DNA of 25,292 bases from DATKMK01 sp035541895 (GTDB lineage: Bacteria; Desulfobacterota; Binatia; HRBIN30; JACQVA1), in contig DATKMK010000128.1 of the NCBI GenBank assembly GCA_035541895.1, positions 1 through 25,292 on the forward strand. Direction: 5' to 3'. A program made the position numbers and the translations under genes. Shown piece after piece: positions 9,524 to 17,536 of the stretch (within the stretch, counting starts at the first letter, position 1; every line of letters begins with the position of its first letter). The notes under the pieces were generated by a model. The model had not been told where the DNA came from. It made no database searches and saw only the letters and a program-made list of their open reading frames with translations.

Positions 9524-9543
9524 GACGCGGCGTCCGCCGCGTC
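9524..9543. promoter_or_regulatory. 8-bp GC-rich hairpin in the ompA-family leader
   Basis: GACGCGGC (9524-9531), loop GTCC, GCCGCGTC (9536-9543). It lies about 35 bases upstream of the ompA start and downstream of the predicted -10, so it would fold in the 5' leader RNA. It could stabilise the message or be an operator; which one is not determined. Confidence 0.4.
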
Positions 9544-9557
9544 GACTCCGACGGCGC

Positions 9558-9586
9558 AATGTACGTTCCCACACGCGGGGAATCAA
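9558..9586 (-). promoter_or_regulatory. Candidate promoter of the ompA operon
   Basis: On the minus strand TTGATT (9586-9581), a 17-bp spacer and TACATT (9563-9558). Each hexamer matches 4 of 6 consensus bases with ideal spacing. Transcription would begin near 9551, giving a leader of about 60 nt containing the hairpin at 9524-9543. Confidence 0.45.
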
Positions 9587-9639
9587 GCCGCGCCTGCCGG
9601 GTTTGCGCGCCGATAGTGGTTTGCTTTATCTTCGTCGGC

Positions 9640-10506
9640 GTGAAGATTCCGGACCTCCTCAACGGCAAGGGCCCGATTTTTTCGTTCGAGTTCTTTCCGC
9701 CCAAGACGCCGCAGGGCGAGCAGTCCTTGTTCGAGACGATCGCGCGACTGCGGGAGCTGAGTCCGGCATTCGTGTCGGTGACGTGCGGGGCGGGGGGGGC
9801 GATTCGCGATCAGACCGTCGCCTGGGTTACTCGGATCAAGCATGAGATCGGCATCGAGGCGATGGCACACCTCACCTGCGTCGGATCGACGGCGGATCAA
9901 TTGGCCGCCGAACTGGATCAACTCCACGCCAACGGAATCGAAAACGTCCTTGCGTTACGCGGCGATCCGCCGCGCGATCAACCGAACTTTCAGCGACCGG
10001 CCGGCGGCTTCGGCTTCGCCGCCGAGCTGGTCGCGTTCATTCGCGCCCGCGGCTATCCGTTTGCCCTGGGGGGAGCGGGGTACCCCGAAGGGCATCTCGA
10101 CTGCCGCGACCTCGACCGCGACCTCGCCTACCTCAAGGCGAAGGTCGATGCCGGACTCGAGTTCATCATCACCCAGTTGTTCTTCGACAGCGCCGACTAT
10201 TTTGCCTTTGTGAATCGGGCGCGCGCAGCCGGGATTCATCTTGCTATCATCCCCGGCATCATGCCCATCACCAATCGCCGTCAGATCGAGCGCATGGCGA
10301 TCATGTGCGGCGCGCGCATTCCCGAGGGGCTCCGCGCTCAACTCGCGGCCGCGGGCGACGACGATGCCGCAACCCGCACGATCGGCATCGAACATGCGCT
10401 GGCGCAGTGCCGCGACTTGCTCGCCCACGGTGCCCCGGGCATCCATTTCTACACGCTGAACCAATCCCCGGCCACGCGCAGCATCTTGGCGGAGCTCCGG
10501 CGGTAG
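9640..10506 (+). CDS. metF: Methylenetetrahydrofolate reductase
   Basis: A 288-residue flavoenzyme that reduces 5,10-methylene-THF to 5-methyl-THF for methionine synthesis. The N-terminus has FSFEFFPPKTPQGE, where the Glu in EFFPP is the conserved catalytic acid. SVTCGAGGAIRD, HLTCVGST, NVLALRGDPP, TQLFFD and PGIMPITNRRQIERM follow, the complete set of TIM-barrel landmarks. The C-terminus has the typical GIHFYTLNQSPATRSIL. GTG 9640 gives the normal bacterial length; upstream frame lacks family sequence. No Shine-Dalgarno is visible before this GTG, so it may be leaderless or weakly initiated. Confidence 0.93.
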   Translation: MKIPDLLNGKGPIFSFEFFPPKTPQGEQSLFETIARLRELSPAFVSVTCGAGGAIRDQTVAWVTRIKHEIGIEAMAHLTCVGSTADQLAAELDQLHANGIENVLALRGDPPRDQPNFQRPAGGFGFAAELVAFIRARGYPFALGGAGYPEGHLDCRDLDRDLAYLKAKVDAGLEFIITQLFFDSADYFAFVNRARAAGIHLAIIPGIMPITNRRQIERMAIMCGARIPEGLRAQLAAAGDDDAATRTIGIEHALAQCRDLLAHGAPGIHFYTLNQSPATRSILAELRR

Positions 10507-10509
10507 GCC

Positions 10510-10755
10510 GTGGCGACCATCATCACCTTCACGCCGTTGCAGCCGCCGCGCCGCACGCACGTGGGGGCGGACGGGCGCCTGCTGTTGCACGTCTGTGAAG
10601 ACGTCAACGGTCGTAAACATCGGCAACGCTTGCCGCTGGGCAGCGTCCGCGGCGTCTCCTACCTCGACGCCCTCTGCCTCCATTGCGGGGCGCACATGAT
10701 GTGGGTCGATGGGGACAGTCCGCAACTGGCCGACTACGACGAGGATCCGGCGTGA
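10510..10755 (+). CDS. Conserved small protein with CxxC, unknown
   Basis: An 81-residue protein beginning at GTG 10510, three bases after the metF stop, so probably co-transcribed. It is rich in basic residues in the first half (GRKHRQRLPLG) and carries a CLHCGAH segment, a possible single metal-binding or redox knuckle. An acidic end follows (DYDEDPA). No signal peptide or membrane segment. I do not recognise a family. The short spacing and GC-biased codon ends support a real gene. Confidence 0.6.
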   Translation: MATIITFTPLQPPRRTHVGADGRLLLHVCEDVNGRKHRQRLPLGSVRGVSYLDALCLHCGAHMMWVDGDSPQLADYDEDPA

Positions 10756-10789
10756 GCCGAACGCGGAGCGCGGAATGAGGAATGCGGAG

Positions 10790-11584
10790 TTAAATTCCGG
10801 AGCCTTGTTCTTCGTAGCCGGTGTGGATGCCGCATTCGCGGGTATCGGCGTTTTCCCACCACCACCGGCCAGCGCGCTCGTCTTCGCCGGGTTCGATCGC
10901 CCGCGTGCACGGCAAGCAGCCGACGGTGGGAAATCCCTTTGCATGCAGCGCATTCACCGGCACGTGATGGTGCTCGACATAGGTCCACACGTCAGCTTTG
11001 GACCAGCCGGCTAGCGGGTTGAGCTTGATGCGCCCACCGTGGACCTCGTCGATCTCGACTTTGTGCACGTCGCTGCGTGTCACTGACTGCTCCGGCCGCA
11101 GCCCGGCGATCCACGCGTCGAGTTCGCTCAACGCCCGATTCAACGGTTCGACCTTGCGTACGCCGCAGCATTTCTGTCGCAGCTCGACCGAATCGTAGAA
11201 CAGGTTGAGCCCATACTCGCGCACCATCGCTTCGACGGCTTCGGGTTGTGGAAAGTACACCTCGACATCGATGCGGTAGCGCGCGCGCACGCGGTCGATG
11301 AGATCATAGGTCTCTTGAAACATGCGTCCGGTGTCGAGGGTGAAGACGCGCGTCGCCGCCGGTCGCAGCTTGTGCATCATATCGAGGATCACCAGGCCTT
11401 CGGGCGATCCGAAGCTCGCCGATAAGCCGATGCGGGGCGCGAAGGTGTCGAGCCCCCACGTCAAGAGCTGCTCAGCCGAGTAGTCGTCCAGTGCGCCGGC
11501 GCGAATCTGGTCCAGTACGGTTGCGGGAATGTCGACACCGCGCGCCGCTTCGCGACTCTTCTTGGCTGTTGCGGTACTCGCCAC
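10790..11584 (-). CDS. cysH: Phosphoadenylyl/adenylyl-sulfate reductase, Fe-S (APS) type
   Basis: A 264-residue assimilatory sulfate reductase. It has the nucleotide-binding SASFGSPEG and the TLDTGRMFQETYDL segment. Four cysteines for a [4Fe-4S] cluster are present: Cys139-Cys140 in KCCGVRK and Cys223/Cys226 in GCLPC. The catalytic cysteine is Cys251 in ECGIH near the C-terminus. The cluster cysteines mark the type that reduces adenylyl sulfate (APS) with thioredoxin, as in Pseudomonas and plants, rather than the cluster-free PAPS enzyme. GTG 11584 is preferred over an in-frame TTG at 11620 because it fits family length and has a purine-rich AAAGAG before it. No other sulfate assimilation genes are visible nearby. 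Confidence 0.92.
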   Translation of the reverse strand: MASTATAKKSREAARGVDIPATVLDQIRAGALDDYSAEQLLTWGLDTFAPRIGLSASFGSPEGLVILDMMHKLRPAATRVFTLDTGRMFQETYDLIDRVRARYRIDVEVYFPQPEAVEAMVREYGLNLFYDSVELRQKCCGVRKVEPLNRALSELDAWIAGLRPEQSVTRSDVHKVEIDEVHGGRIKLNPLAGWSKADVWTYVEHHHVPVNALHAKGFPTVGCLPCTRAIEPGEDERAGRWWWENADTRECGIHTGYEEQGSGI

Positions 11585-11644
11585 AGCGTTCTCTTTGACC
11601 TGTATGCCGACCAGAGGCAAGCCCAGGGGGCTCGCCGATCGGGC

Positions 11645-12103
11645 TTACTTGGTCGCGGCGTGTGCGACGATGTCGGGGGGTACGGTGTAGAGATACTCGT
11701 GGAGGAACTTGAGCTCATCACCCATGCGTTGCATGTCCACGCGCATCAAATCGCGCACCGACAACATCGACACCAGCCGGCCGTCGCGGACCACCGGTAG
11801 GTGGCGGATGTTGGCCTGATCCATCTTGCGCATCGCCTCGCGGTACTCTTCGCTCTCGTCGGACACGATCAGGTCGCGTGTCATGACGTCGCCGACTCGT
11901 GTGGTCGAAGGTTCGAGGCCCTTGGCAACGACCCGGCGGACAACATCGCGCTCGGAACAGACGCCGACCAAGCGGTCACCATCGAGCACGGCGACGATGC
12001 CGACGTTACTGTCGGCCATCACCCGCACGGCGTGTGACACCGTGTCGGTGCATTGCACCACGAACAGAAAACCTTCGCGCATGATGTCGTGCAGCGTGGT
12101 CAT
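11645..12103 (-). CDS. CBS-domain pair protein
   Basis: A 152-residue protein made essentially of two CBS motifs. The first is about residues 8-60 (VSHAVRVMADSNVGIVAVLDGDRLVGVCSERD in pattern) and the second about 70-125 (NIRHLPVVRDGRLVSMLSVRDLM). A short C-terminal helix follows. Such stand-alone Bateman modules bind adenine nucleotides and act as sensors; the partner is unknown. ATG 12103 has GGAGGT upstream. It lies 60 bases before cysH on the same strand, so both may be co-transcribed. Confidence 0.88.
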   Translation of the reverse strand: MTTLHDIMREGFLFVVQCTDTVSHAVRVMADSNVGIVAVLDGDRLVGVCSERDVVRRVVAKGLEPSTTRVGDVMTRDLIVSDESEEYREAMRKMDQANIRHLPVVRDGRLVSMLSVRDLMRVDMQRMGDELKFLHEYLYTVPPDIVAHAATK

Positions 12104-12244
12104 CACCCACCTCCCGCGTGAGCGCGCGTCCCCGCGTCACTGCCGACCGTCGATCGTGAGACGCCCGTCCTCGCCTTCTGGTTTCGTGGCCCGATTCTCC
12201 GGCCTCGCGCCGCTGGCGTCAAGACTTTTCTGCGATAGTCGAAT

Positions 12245-13396
12245 TCAGCGCGCCGTGAGCCATTGCTCGATGTGATGTCGCGGCGGATGCGACAGCGGCA
12301 GCGGAAGCGTCCGCTGAAACGCGGTGACGACATCGAAGTCCCGCCGCCCGGTTCGTTCCGCGACCAATAGCAGCAGCACAATTTCGCGAATGCGGTGGCC
12401 CTGCAGGTACGCTGCCCAGCGTTTCACTTCGGCCGCGTAAGCCGACAGACCGTCGGCGAGCGCGAACAGCGACTGCGCCGCGGCGAGATCAATCGCCGTA
12501 CCGCTCTCCACCACCAACGCGAGCGTGCGCCCGGCGAAATCGCGGAACCACGGCCGCACGACGTCGGCAACGGCTTCGGTCCGCCGCAATGCCAGATGCG
12601 ATACGGCGAAAAACCGGCCCTCCGTCTGCAATGCACGTTCAAGCCCGCGGGCAATTCGTTGCAGCACCCGCGCGCCGGTCGGGCCGCCCGAATGATACGC
12701 CGGTCCCGATCGGTACGGTGACGGAACAAACGGCGGGTTGGCGATGATGGTATCGAAACGCTCGCCCGCGGCGGGACGATACAAATCGCCGCTGCGCACG
12801 TCGACGTTCGTCACCCCGTTCAGCGCTGCGTTGAGACGCGCCAGCGCCGCGGCTCGCGAGCTGATGTCGACCGCAACCACTCGGTCGGCGCGGCCGGATG
12901 CGACCAGCGCTTGAATGCCCGACCCGGTGCAGAGGTCGAGCACGGTGCTGCCTTCGGTCGACACGACGGCATCGCGCAACAGTAGTGAATCGCTGCTCGG
13001 CGGATAAACCGGATCGCCAGCGGGTAGGGCCAAGGCCGACGCATCCGGTGCGCGAAAGCGTCGGTCGGACAGCAGCCAGTGCGGACCCACGGGGTCGATA
13101 CGGAGACGGGCGCGGAGAGAGTGTCCGCGTAGCGACACCAAACCGCGACGTCGCAGCGCCTGCGTGGTCGCGCTGTCCAATGCAAGCCGGTTCTCGTCGG
13201 CTTCCAAGAAGAACAGTCGCGTCAGTCCCGCAGCCTTTGATCGATCGCCGCGCAGACGCTCCAACGCCGGCGCATGGTTGAGTTGCCCGACATCGTCGGG
13301 TACGCGAATGCCGAGTCGCGAGGCGAGGAACTCGGCCGTGTAGCCCGCATGCCGGAACTGCGCCGGCAACGTCGCCAGCGGGTCGGTCGATGCCAC
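12245..13396 (-). CDS. Class I SAM-dependent methyltransferase (NPPF type)
   Basis: A 383-residue protein. After a helical N-terminal region, motif I reads VLDLCTGSGIQALVAS (about residue 150). An acidic VVAVDIS (motif II) and a catalytic NPPF at Asn220 in IIANPPFVPSP follow. NPPY/F is the signature of methyltransferases acting on amide or exocyclic nitrogen, for example HemK/PrmC or the RlmG/RsmC rRNA enzymes; the two-part layout is closest to the latter. GTG 13396, two bases after the acyl-CoA dehydrogenase stop, is chosen, since the open frame continues senselessly through that gene. The exact substrate is not determined. Confidence 0.82.
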   Translation of the reverse strand: MASTDPLATLPAQFRHAGYTAEFLASRLGIRVPDDVGQLNHAPALERLRGDRSKAAGLTRLFFLEADENRLALDSATTQALRRRGLVSLRGHSLRARLRIDPVGPHWLLSDRRFRAPDASALALPAGDPVYPPSSDSLLLRDAVVSTEGSTVLDLCTGSGIQALVASGRADRVVAVDISSRAAALARLNAALNGVTNVDVRSGDLYRPAAGERFDTIIANPPFVPSPYRSGPAYHSGGPTGARVLQRIARGLERALQTEGRFFAVSHLALRRTEAVADVVRPWFRDFAGRTLALVVESGTAIDLAAAQSLFALADGLSAYAAEVKRWAAYLQGHRIREIVLLLLVAERTGRRDFDVVTAFQRTLPLPLSHPPRHHIEQWLTAR

Positions 13397-13398
13397 CG

Positions 13399-14487
13399 CT
13401 AGCCCAGCAGCGATGCGGCGATTTGCGCGAGCGCCGGGCCCTCGGGCGTGTAGCGGATGCAGAGGGTCTGCGCGCGCTCTGAATGAAAGTGCAACGGATG
13501 CTCGATGACGTAGCCGGCGCCCCCGTGCAGGTGATGCGCGGTGAGGGTGGCGCGCTTGCAAGTCTGGCCGACGAATGCGGCTGCGGTCGCCAGCTCCGTG
13601 CCCTCGATTGTCCCGGCGGCGAGCCGCGTGATCGCCTGCCACGCGAGATGGCGGGCCGCGGTGTAGGCCATGCCGGTGTCCGCGACTTGATGCTGCACCG
13701 CCTGAAACACCGCGATCTTCTGGCCGAACTGTTCGCGCTCTTTCACGTACGCCACGGTCATGTCGAGCACGGCGCCGATGGTGCCGATCTGCTCGGCCAG
13801 GGCCAACGCCTGCTGCTCGCGTTGCAGTGCGCGAATGGCGCGCTCGGCCTGGTCGCTGAACGCCAGTCGCCGCGTGAGCGCCGTGTTGTCGTAACAAACG
13901 ATGGCTTGCGGCTGGCCGTCGAAGCTGCGCAGCGACGTGACCGCGAATTGTCCGCGTTCGATCAGCACCAGGGCAACGCCCTCGCCGTCACGCGCCGCGA
14001 CGATGTGCCAATCGGCGGCGCCGGCGTCCGGCACGAACCATTTCTCACCGTCGACCACTGTGCTCGCACCGCGAGTCACCAGGCGCGTGGCGCCATGCGA
14101 TGGATGGTCGCCGCCTGGCTCGCCCATCGCCAGCGTGACCACCCGTTCACCCCGAGCGACCGCGTTCAACTCGGGCGCACGCGGATCGAGCGTCGCCAAC
14201 GCGCGTCCCCCGCGGATCGCGTCGATCACGGGCAAGGGCACGAGCCCACGCGAACATTCTTCGAGCAGGCACGCGACTTCCACCAATCCTTGCCCGCTGC
14301 CACCGACCTCGCCCGGCAAGCCGAGTCCAAACCAACCGAGATCGGCGATCGCGCGCCAGGTGGCGTCATCGATTCCGCGCGGCAATCGACTCCACGCGGC
14401 CAACCGATCGGCGTCGATCTGCTCCTCGCAGAAGCGTCGAACAGCCGCCTTCAGCTCAACTTGCTCCGGCGTTGGCGCGAGACGCAT
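13399..14487 (-). CDS. Acyl-CoA dehydrogenase (short subunit type)
   Basis: A 362-residue flavoprotein of the acyl-CoA dehydrogenase family: N-terminal helices (LKAAVRRFCEEQID), LGWFGLGLPGEVGGSGQGLVE, a middle beta domain, and C-terminal helices with EREQFGQKIAVFQAVQHQVAD, the conserved R-x-Q-F-G-x-x-I-x-x-F-Q motif. The end, HLHGGAGYVIEHPLHFHSERAQ, resembles the partner subunits of FadE-type pairs in steroid and aromatic side-chain degradation. No standard YEGT motif is present. ATG 14487 has GGGAGGAG just upstream. It is followed two bases later by the methyltransferase and preceded by purC. Confidence 0.87.
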   Translation of the reverse strand: MRLAPTPEQVELKAAVRRFCEEQIDADRLAAWSRLPRGIDDATWRAIADLGWFGLGLPGEVGGSGQGLVEVACLLEECSRGLVPLPVIDAIRGGRALATLDPRAPELNAVARGERVVTLAMGEPGGDHPSHGATRLVTRGASTVVDGEKWFVPDAGAADWHIVAARDGEGVALVLIERGQFAVTSLRSFDGQPQAIVCYDNTALTRRLAFSDQAERAIRALQREQQALALAEQIGTIGAVLDMTVAYVKEREQFGQKIAVFQAVQHQVADTGMAYTAARHLAWQAITRLAAGTIEGTELATAAAFVGQTCKRATLTAHHLHGGAGYVIEHPLHFHSERAQTLCIRYTPEGPALAQIAASLLG

Positions 14488-14527
14488 CGCTCCTCCCACT
14501 CACAACTCGCCGCGCACGACTCACCAT

Positions 14528-15403
14528 TCATCCGCGCAGCCGCGTGAGCGCCTCGCGATAGCGCGCGGTGGTCTGCCGAACGACCTCGGGCGGCAGCTCG
14601 GGACCCGGGGGTTTCTTGTTGAAGCCGATCGATTCAAGGTAATCGCGGACCGGTTGCTTGTCGAAGCTGGGCGGCGTCTTGCCCGGCTGCCATTGATCGC
14701 GCGGCCAGAAGCGCGATGAGTCGGGTGTGAGCAACTCGTCGATGAGAATCAATTGTCCGTCGATCAATCCCCACTCGAATTTAGTGTCGCAGATGATGAT
14801 GCCGCGCGTCTCCGCGTACGCGGCCGCCGCGACATAGACTTTCAACGACAGCTCGCGAACCTCTTCGGCCAGGCGACGGCCGACGATCTCGGCGGCCTGA
14901 TCGAAGGTGATGTTCTCGTCATGTTGGCCGCGCGGCGCCTTGGTCGACGGCGTGAAGATCGGCTCCGCGAGCTTGTCGGACTCACGCAAGCCGGCGGGCA
15001 GGGCGATGCCGCAGATGGCGCCGTCGCGCTGATAGTCCTTCCACCCCGTGCCGGCGACGTAACCGCGCACGATGGTCTCGATCTTCAGCGGCTCCGCCTT
15101 GCGGCAGACCACGGTGCGGCCTTCGAGTTGCGCGCGCTCCGTGGGGTCGCGCACGTACGCGCCCACGTCGGTCGACACGATGTGATTGGGGACGAGATCT
15201 TTCATGCGGTCGAACCAGAACAGCGACAGCTCGGTCAGAATGCGGCCCTTCTCCGGAATCGGCGTCGGCAGGATGACGTCGAAGGCGGACAAGCGATCCG
15301 TCGCGACCAGCAGCAAGTAGTGTCCAACATCGTAGATATCGCGCACCTTGCCGCGAAACAGCAGCGGCACAGACTTCACATCCGACTCAAAGAGGGGTCC
15401 CAT
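14528..15403 (-). CDS. purC: SAICAR synthase
   Basis: A 291-residue phosphoribosylaminoimidazole-succinocarboxamide synthase, which condenses CAIR with aspartate using ATP in purine synthesis. Landmarks are GKVRDIYDVG (ATP site), DRLSAFDVILPTPIPEKG, IETIVRGYVAGTGWKDYQ, and IICDTKFEWG with LIDELLTPDSSRFWP. The length matches the longer yeast-like/bacterial form of about 290-300 residues. ATG 15403 has GGAG upstream. It is set between two acyl-CoA dehydrogenase genes on the same strand, an unusual neighbourhood for a purine gene; no other pur gene is visible. Confidence 0.95.
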   Translation of the reverse strand: MGPLFESDVKSVPLLFRGKVRDIYDVGHYLLLVATDRLSAFDVILPTPIPEKGRILTELSLFWFDRMKDLVPNHIVSTDVGAYVRDPTERAQLEGRTVVCRKAEPLKIETIVRGYVAGTGWKDYQRDGAICGIALPAGLRESDKLAEPIFTPSTKAPRGQHDENITFDQAAEIVGRRLAEEVRELSLKVYVAAAAYAETRGIIICDTKFEWGLIDGQLILIDELLTPDSSRFWPRDQWQPGKTPPSFDKQPVRDYLESIGFNKKPPGPELPPEVVRQTTARYREALTRLRG

Positions 15404-15448
15404 CTTCCACTCCGATCATACGTGATAAGCGATATGCGATCAGCGAAA

Positions 15449-16621
15449 TCACTTTCGCGGCAACCCGTATCCCATCAACGCGATGATGGTGCGCTGCACT
15501 TCGTTGGTGCCGCCGCCGAACGCCAGCAGCGGTGCGGTGCGGTAGAGCCATTGCAAGCGACCATGCAAAGGGGCACGCGGCTCTTCGGGATGCAGTTGGC
15601 CGAGCAGGCCGAGCATCTCGCTGCCGACATCGGCGACCCGTTGGGCCAGTTCGCTGACGAAAATCTTCGCCATCGACGACTCGGCGGCCGGCACACGGCC
15701 TTCGTCGAGCGCCCACGCAGTTTCGAGTCCGAGCATGCGCGCCGCCTCGATGTCGACCGCCAGACGCGCCAACCGCTCGCGCACCCAGGGATTGGTTCGT
15801 AGCGGGTGACCGTCGACTTCGGCTTCACGCACGTAGGCAACCAATTCGCGGAAGTATCGGCGCGTCATCGCAACCGAGCCGATGCTCAGGCGCTCGAAGT
15901 TGAGCGCCATCGCGGCATAGTAGAAACCCATCCCGCGCTCGCCGACGAGATAGTCGCGCGGCACGCGGACGTTGTCGAGGAACAGGGCGTTGGTGCGCAA
16001 GCCCGGCCACACGGTGATGCCCTGCACGGTGACGCCCGGGGCGTCCATCGGCACGATCATCATCGAGATGCCTTTGTGCTTCGGCGCGTCCGGTTCGGTG
16101 CGCACGGCGAGCCAGTTGTGGGTCGCCATGTGCGCCATGGTGTTCCACATCTTCTGGCCGGTGACGACCCATTCGTCGCCGTCGAGCACCGCGCGCGTGC
16201 GCAGCGCGGCCAGGTCGGTGCCGGCTTCCGGCTCCGAATAGCCGAGCGCGAAGTCGATCTCGGCGTTCTTGATCTTGGGCAACCAGTATTGCTTCTGCGC
16301 CTCGGTGCCGATGCGCATGATCGTCGGTGCGACCGAGGTCACGGTCAGCGGCAGCATCGGGGCGCCGGCACCTTCGAGTTCGTCGACGAAGATCCATTGC
16401 TCGATCGCCGAGCGACCGAGGCCGCCGTACTCCTTCGGCCACGGCAAGCCCCACCAGCCGCGGTCGCGCAGCTTGAGGATGAATTCCTTCGCGAGCGGCC
16501 CTTGGCCTTCGTTCCCCGATTCGCGCGCTTCGTCGAGCATTGCCGGCACCAGATGCTCGGTGATGAACGCCCGCACCTCGTCGCGCCAGGCGAGTTGCTC
16601 CGGGGTGAAATCGTACCGCAT
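15449..16621 (-). CDS. Acyl-CoA dehydrogenase (long subunit type)
   Basis: A 390-residue acyl-CoA dehydrogenase family protein. Landmarks are WWGLPWPKEYGG, LGYSEPEAGTDLAALRTRA (substrate and flavin contacts), VTGQKMWNTMAHMA and LFLDNVRVPRDYLVGE. At the C-terminus, where medium-chain enzymes have YEGT with the catalytic Glu, it reads FGGGTNEVQR, with Gly370 at the Glu position. This variation is usual in one subunit of heteromeric FadE pairs. It likely works with the second acyl-CoA dehydrogenase of the cluster on a bulky acyl-CoA; the substrate is unknown. ATG 16621 is 12 bases after the YqgE-family stop. Confidence 0.88.
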   Translation of the reverse strand: MRYDFTPEQLAWRDEVRAFITEHLVPAMLDEARESGNEGQGPLAKEFILKLRDRGWWGLPWPKEYGGLGRSAIEQWIFVDELEGAGAPMLPLTVTSVAPTIMRIGTEAQKQYWLPKIKNAEIDFALGYSEPEAGTDLAALRTRAVLDGDEWVVTGQKMWNTMAHMATHNWLAVRTEPDAPKHKGISMMIVPMDAPGVTVQGITVWPGLRTNALFLDNVRVPRDYLVGERGMGFYYAAMALNFERLSIGSVAMTRRYFRELVAYVREAEVDGHPLRTNPWVRERLARLAVDIEAARMLGLETAWALDEGRVPAAESSMAKIFVSELAQRVADVGSEMLGLLGQLHPEEPRAPLHGRLQWLYRTAPLLAFGGGTNEVQRTIIALMGYGLPRK

Positions 16622-16633
16622 TGCGGTAGTCCC

Positions 16634-17374
16634 TTAGTCTGCGGCTCTCGAGGGCGCAAGATCGGCGGTGGTGCGAGGGGCCTCGAACCGCTTGCGCAAG
16701 ACTCCATGCGTGTTGCTCGCAGCAATACCTGATGAAAGCGCTTCAGCCCATTCCCCGCTGACGCGTTGGATGAGCGTCTCCCACACCTCAGCCGGATTGG
16801 CAGCGAAGATGATCCGCGCGTCGCCCTCCGCGAGGTACCAGTCGCCGCGGGCGATCTCGTTGTCGAGCTGGCGCGGTCCCCAGCCTGACGAGCCCGCGTA
16901 TGCGCGCACGCCGCCGCGAGTGCCCTTGGGCTTCAGCGCGCGCCGGAGTGCGTCGAGATTGCCGGAAACGTACACGTCATCGAAGACCCGATGCGCGGAT
17001 TTCACCGGCTGCGCCGAGCGGAAGAGCGCCATCATTTGACTGCGGCCCACCGGGCCGCCGATGAAGACGACGTCGGGGAGATCGCCGACGTCCTTGAGTT
17101 GCGGCAGTGCCGTGGTTAGTCGCACCTTCGTCGGCCGATTGAGCACGAGGCCCAACGCGCCGGTTTCGTCATAGGCGAGCAACGCGATCACCGTCTGGGC
17201 GAAGTTGGGGTCGAGAATGTTGCGACTCGCCACGAGCAAACGTCCAGCCGCCGGGCGAATTGGGGAAGTGGAGACGACTCGCTGTTCGCCGTCGATGGAG
17301 CCCAGCCGGTCAGCTTGCAGTGCGGCGGCCGTGGGGAGCAACGCCAGGGCGAGCGCGGCGAGCGGTGTGATCAT
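16634..17374 (-). CDS. YqgE/AlgH family protein with signal-peptide-like N-terminus
   Basis: A 246-residue protein of the UPF0301 (YqgE/AlgH) family. Conserved blocks are AGRLLVASRNILDPNFAQTV (43-62), GALGLVLNRPT (72-82), FIGGPVG (104-110) and GSSGWGPRQLDNEIARGDWYL (161-181). The standard family is about 180-190 residues and cytosolic. This one has an extra N-terminal 40 residues starting with a hydrophobic stretch (MITPLAALALALLPTAAALQA) that reads as a signal peptide, and an extra tail of about 40 residues. No internal start is obviously better. The biochemical role of the family is not established. It is first in the minus-strand acyl-CoA dehydrogenase operon. Confidence 0.85.
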   Translation of the reverse strand: MITPLAALALALLPTAAALQADRLGSIDGEQRVVSTSPIRPAAGRLLVASRNILDPNFAQTVIALLAYDETGALGLVLNRPTKVRLTTALPQLKDVGDLPDVVFIGGPVGRSQMMALFRSAQPVKSAHRVFDDVYVSGNLDALRRALKPKGTRGGVRAYAGSSGWGPRQLDNEIARGDWYLAEGDARIIFAANPAEVWETLIQRVSGEWAEALSSGIAASNTHGVLRKRFEAPRTTADLAPSRAAD

Positions 17375-17501
17375 AGGCGCGCCGGTTGTACCTCAGGCGC
17401 GGTCGCGAAGAAACGTACTCGACGTGGTCTGATGGCGCGGAGACGGGAGGGATGGTCCGATTCGGGTTGATTCCGGATCGGAAGTGTCTCATGAGAACGA
17501 A

Positions 17502-17516
17502 CGATCACGGTGATCG
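17502..17516. promoter_or_regulatory. Operator-like 15-bp palindrome upstream of AMP-ligase gene
   Basis: CGATCAC-G-GTGATCG, a perfect 7-1-7 inverted repeat. It sits in the 160-bp divergent region between the YqgE-family gene and the AMP-binding enzyme gene, about 20 bases before the chosen GTG at 17537. It is a plausible binding site for a dimeric regulator controlling the acyl-CoA genes. The regulator is not identified. Confidence 0.4.
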
Positions 17517-17536
17517 ATTGTGAGAGAGGCAGACCC

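Noticed and set aside
10756..10789. GCGGAATG-type degenerate repeats between the 81-codon gene and cysH
   Set aside because: Only a few short imperfect copies in 40 bases between convergent genes; a weak CGGA/TCCG hairpin may help termination but there is no clear U-tract.
9955..10953. 332-codon minus-strand frame across metF and the cysH end
   Set aside because: It overlaps two certain genes in other frames and shows no domain.
13397..13897. N-terminal extension of the methyltransferase frame into the acyl-CoA dehydrogenase gene
   Set aside because: The extension is Arg-rich noise over an established gene; GTG 13396 right after the dehydrogenase stop is the sensible start.
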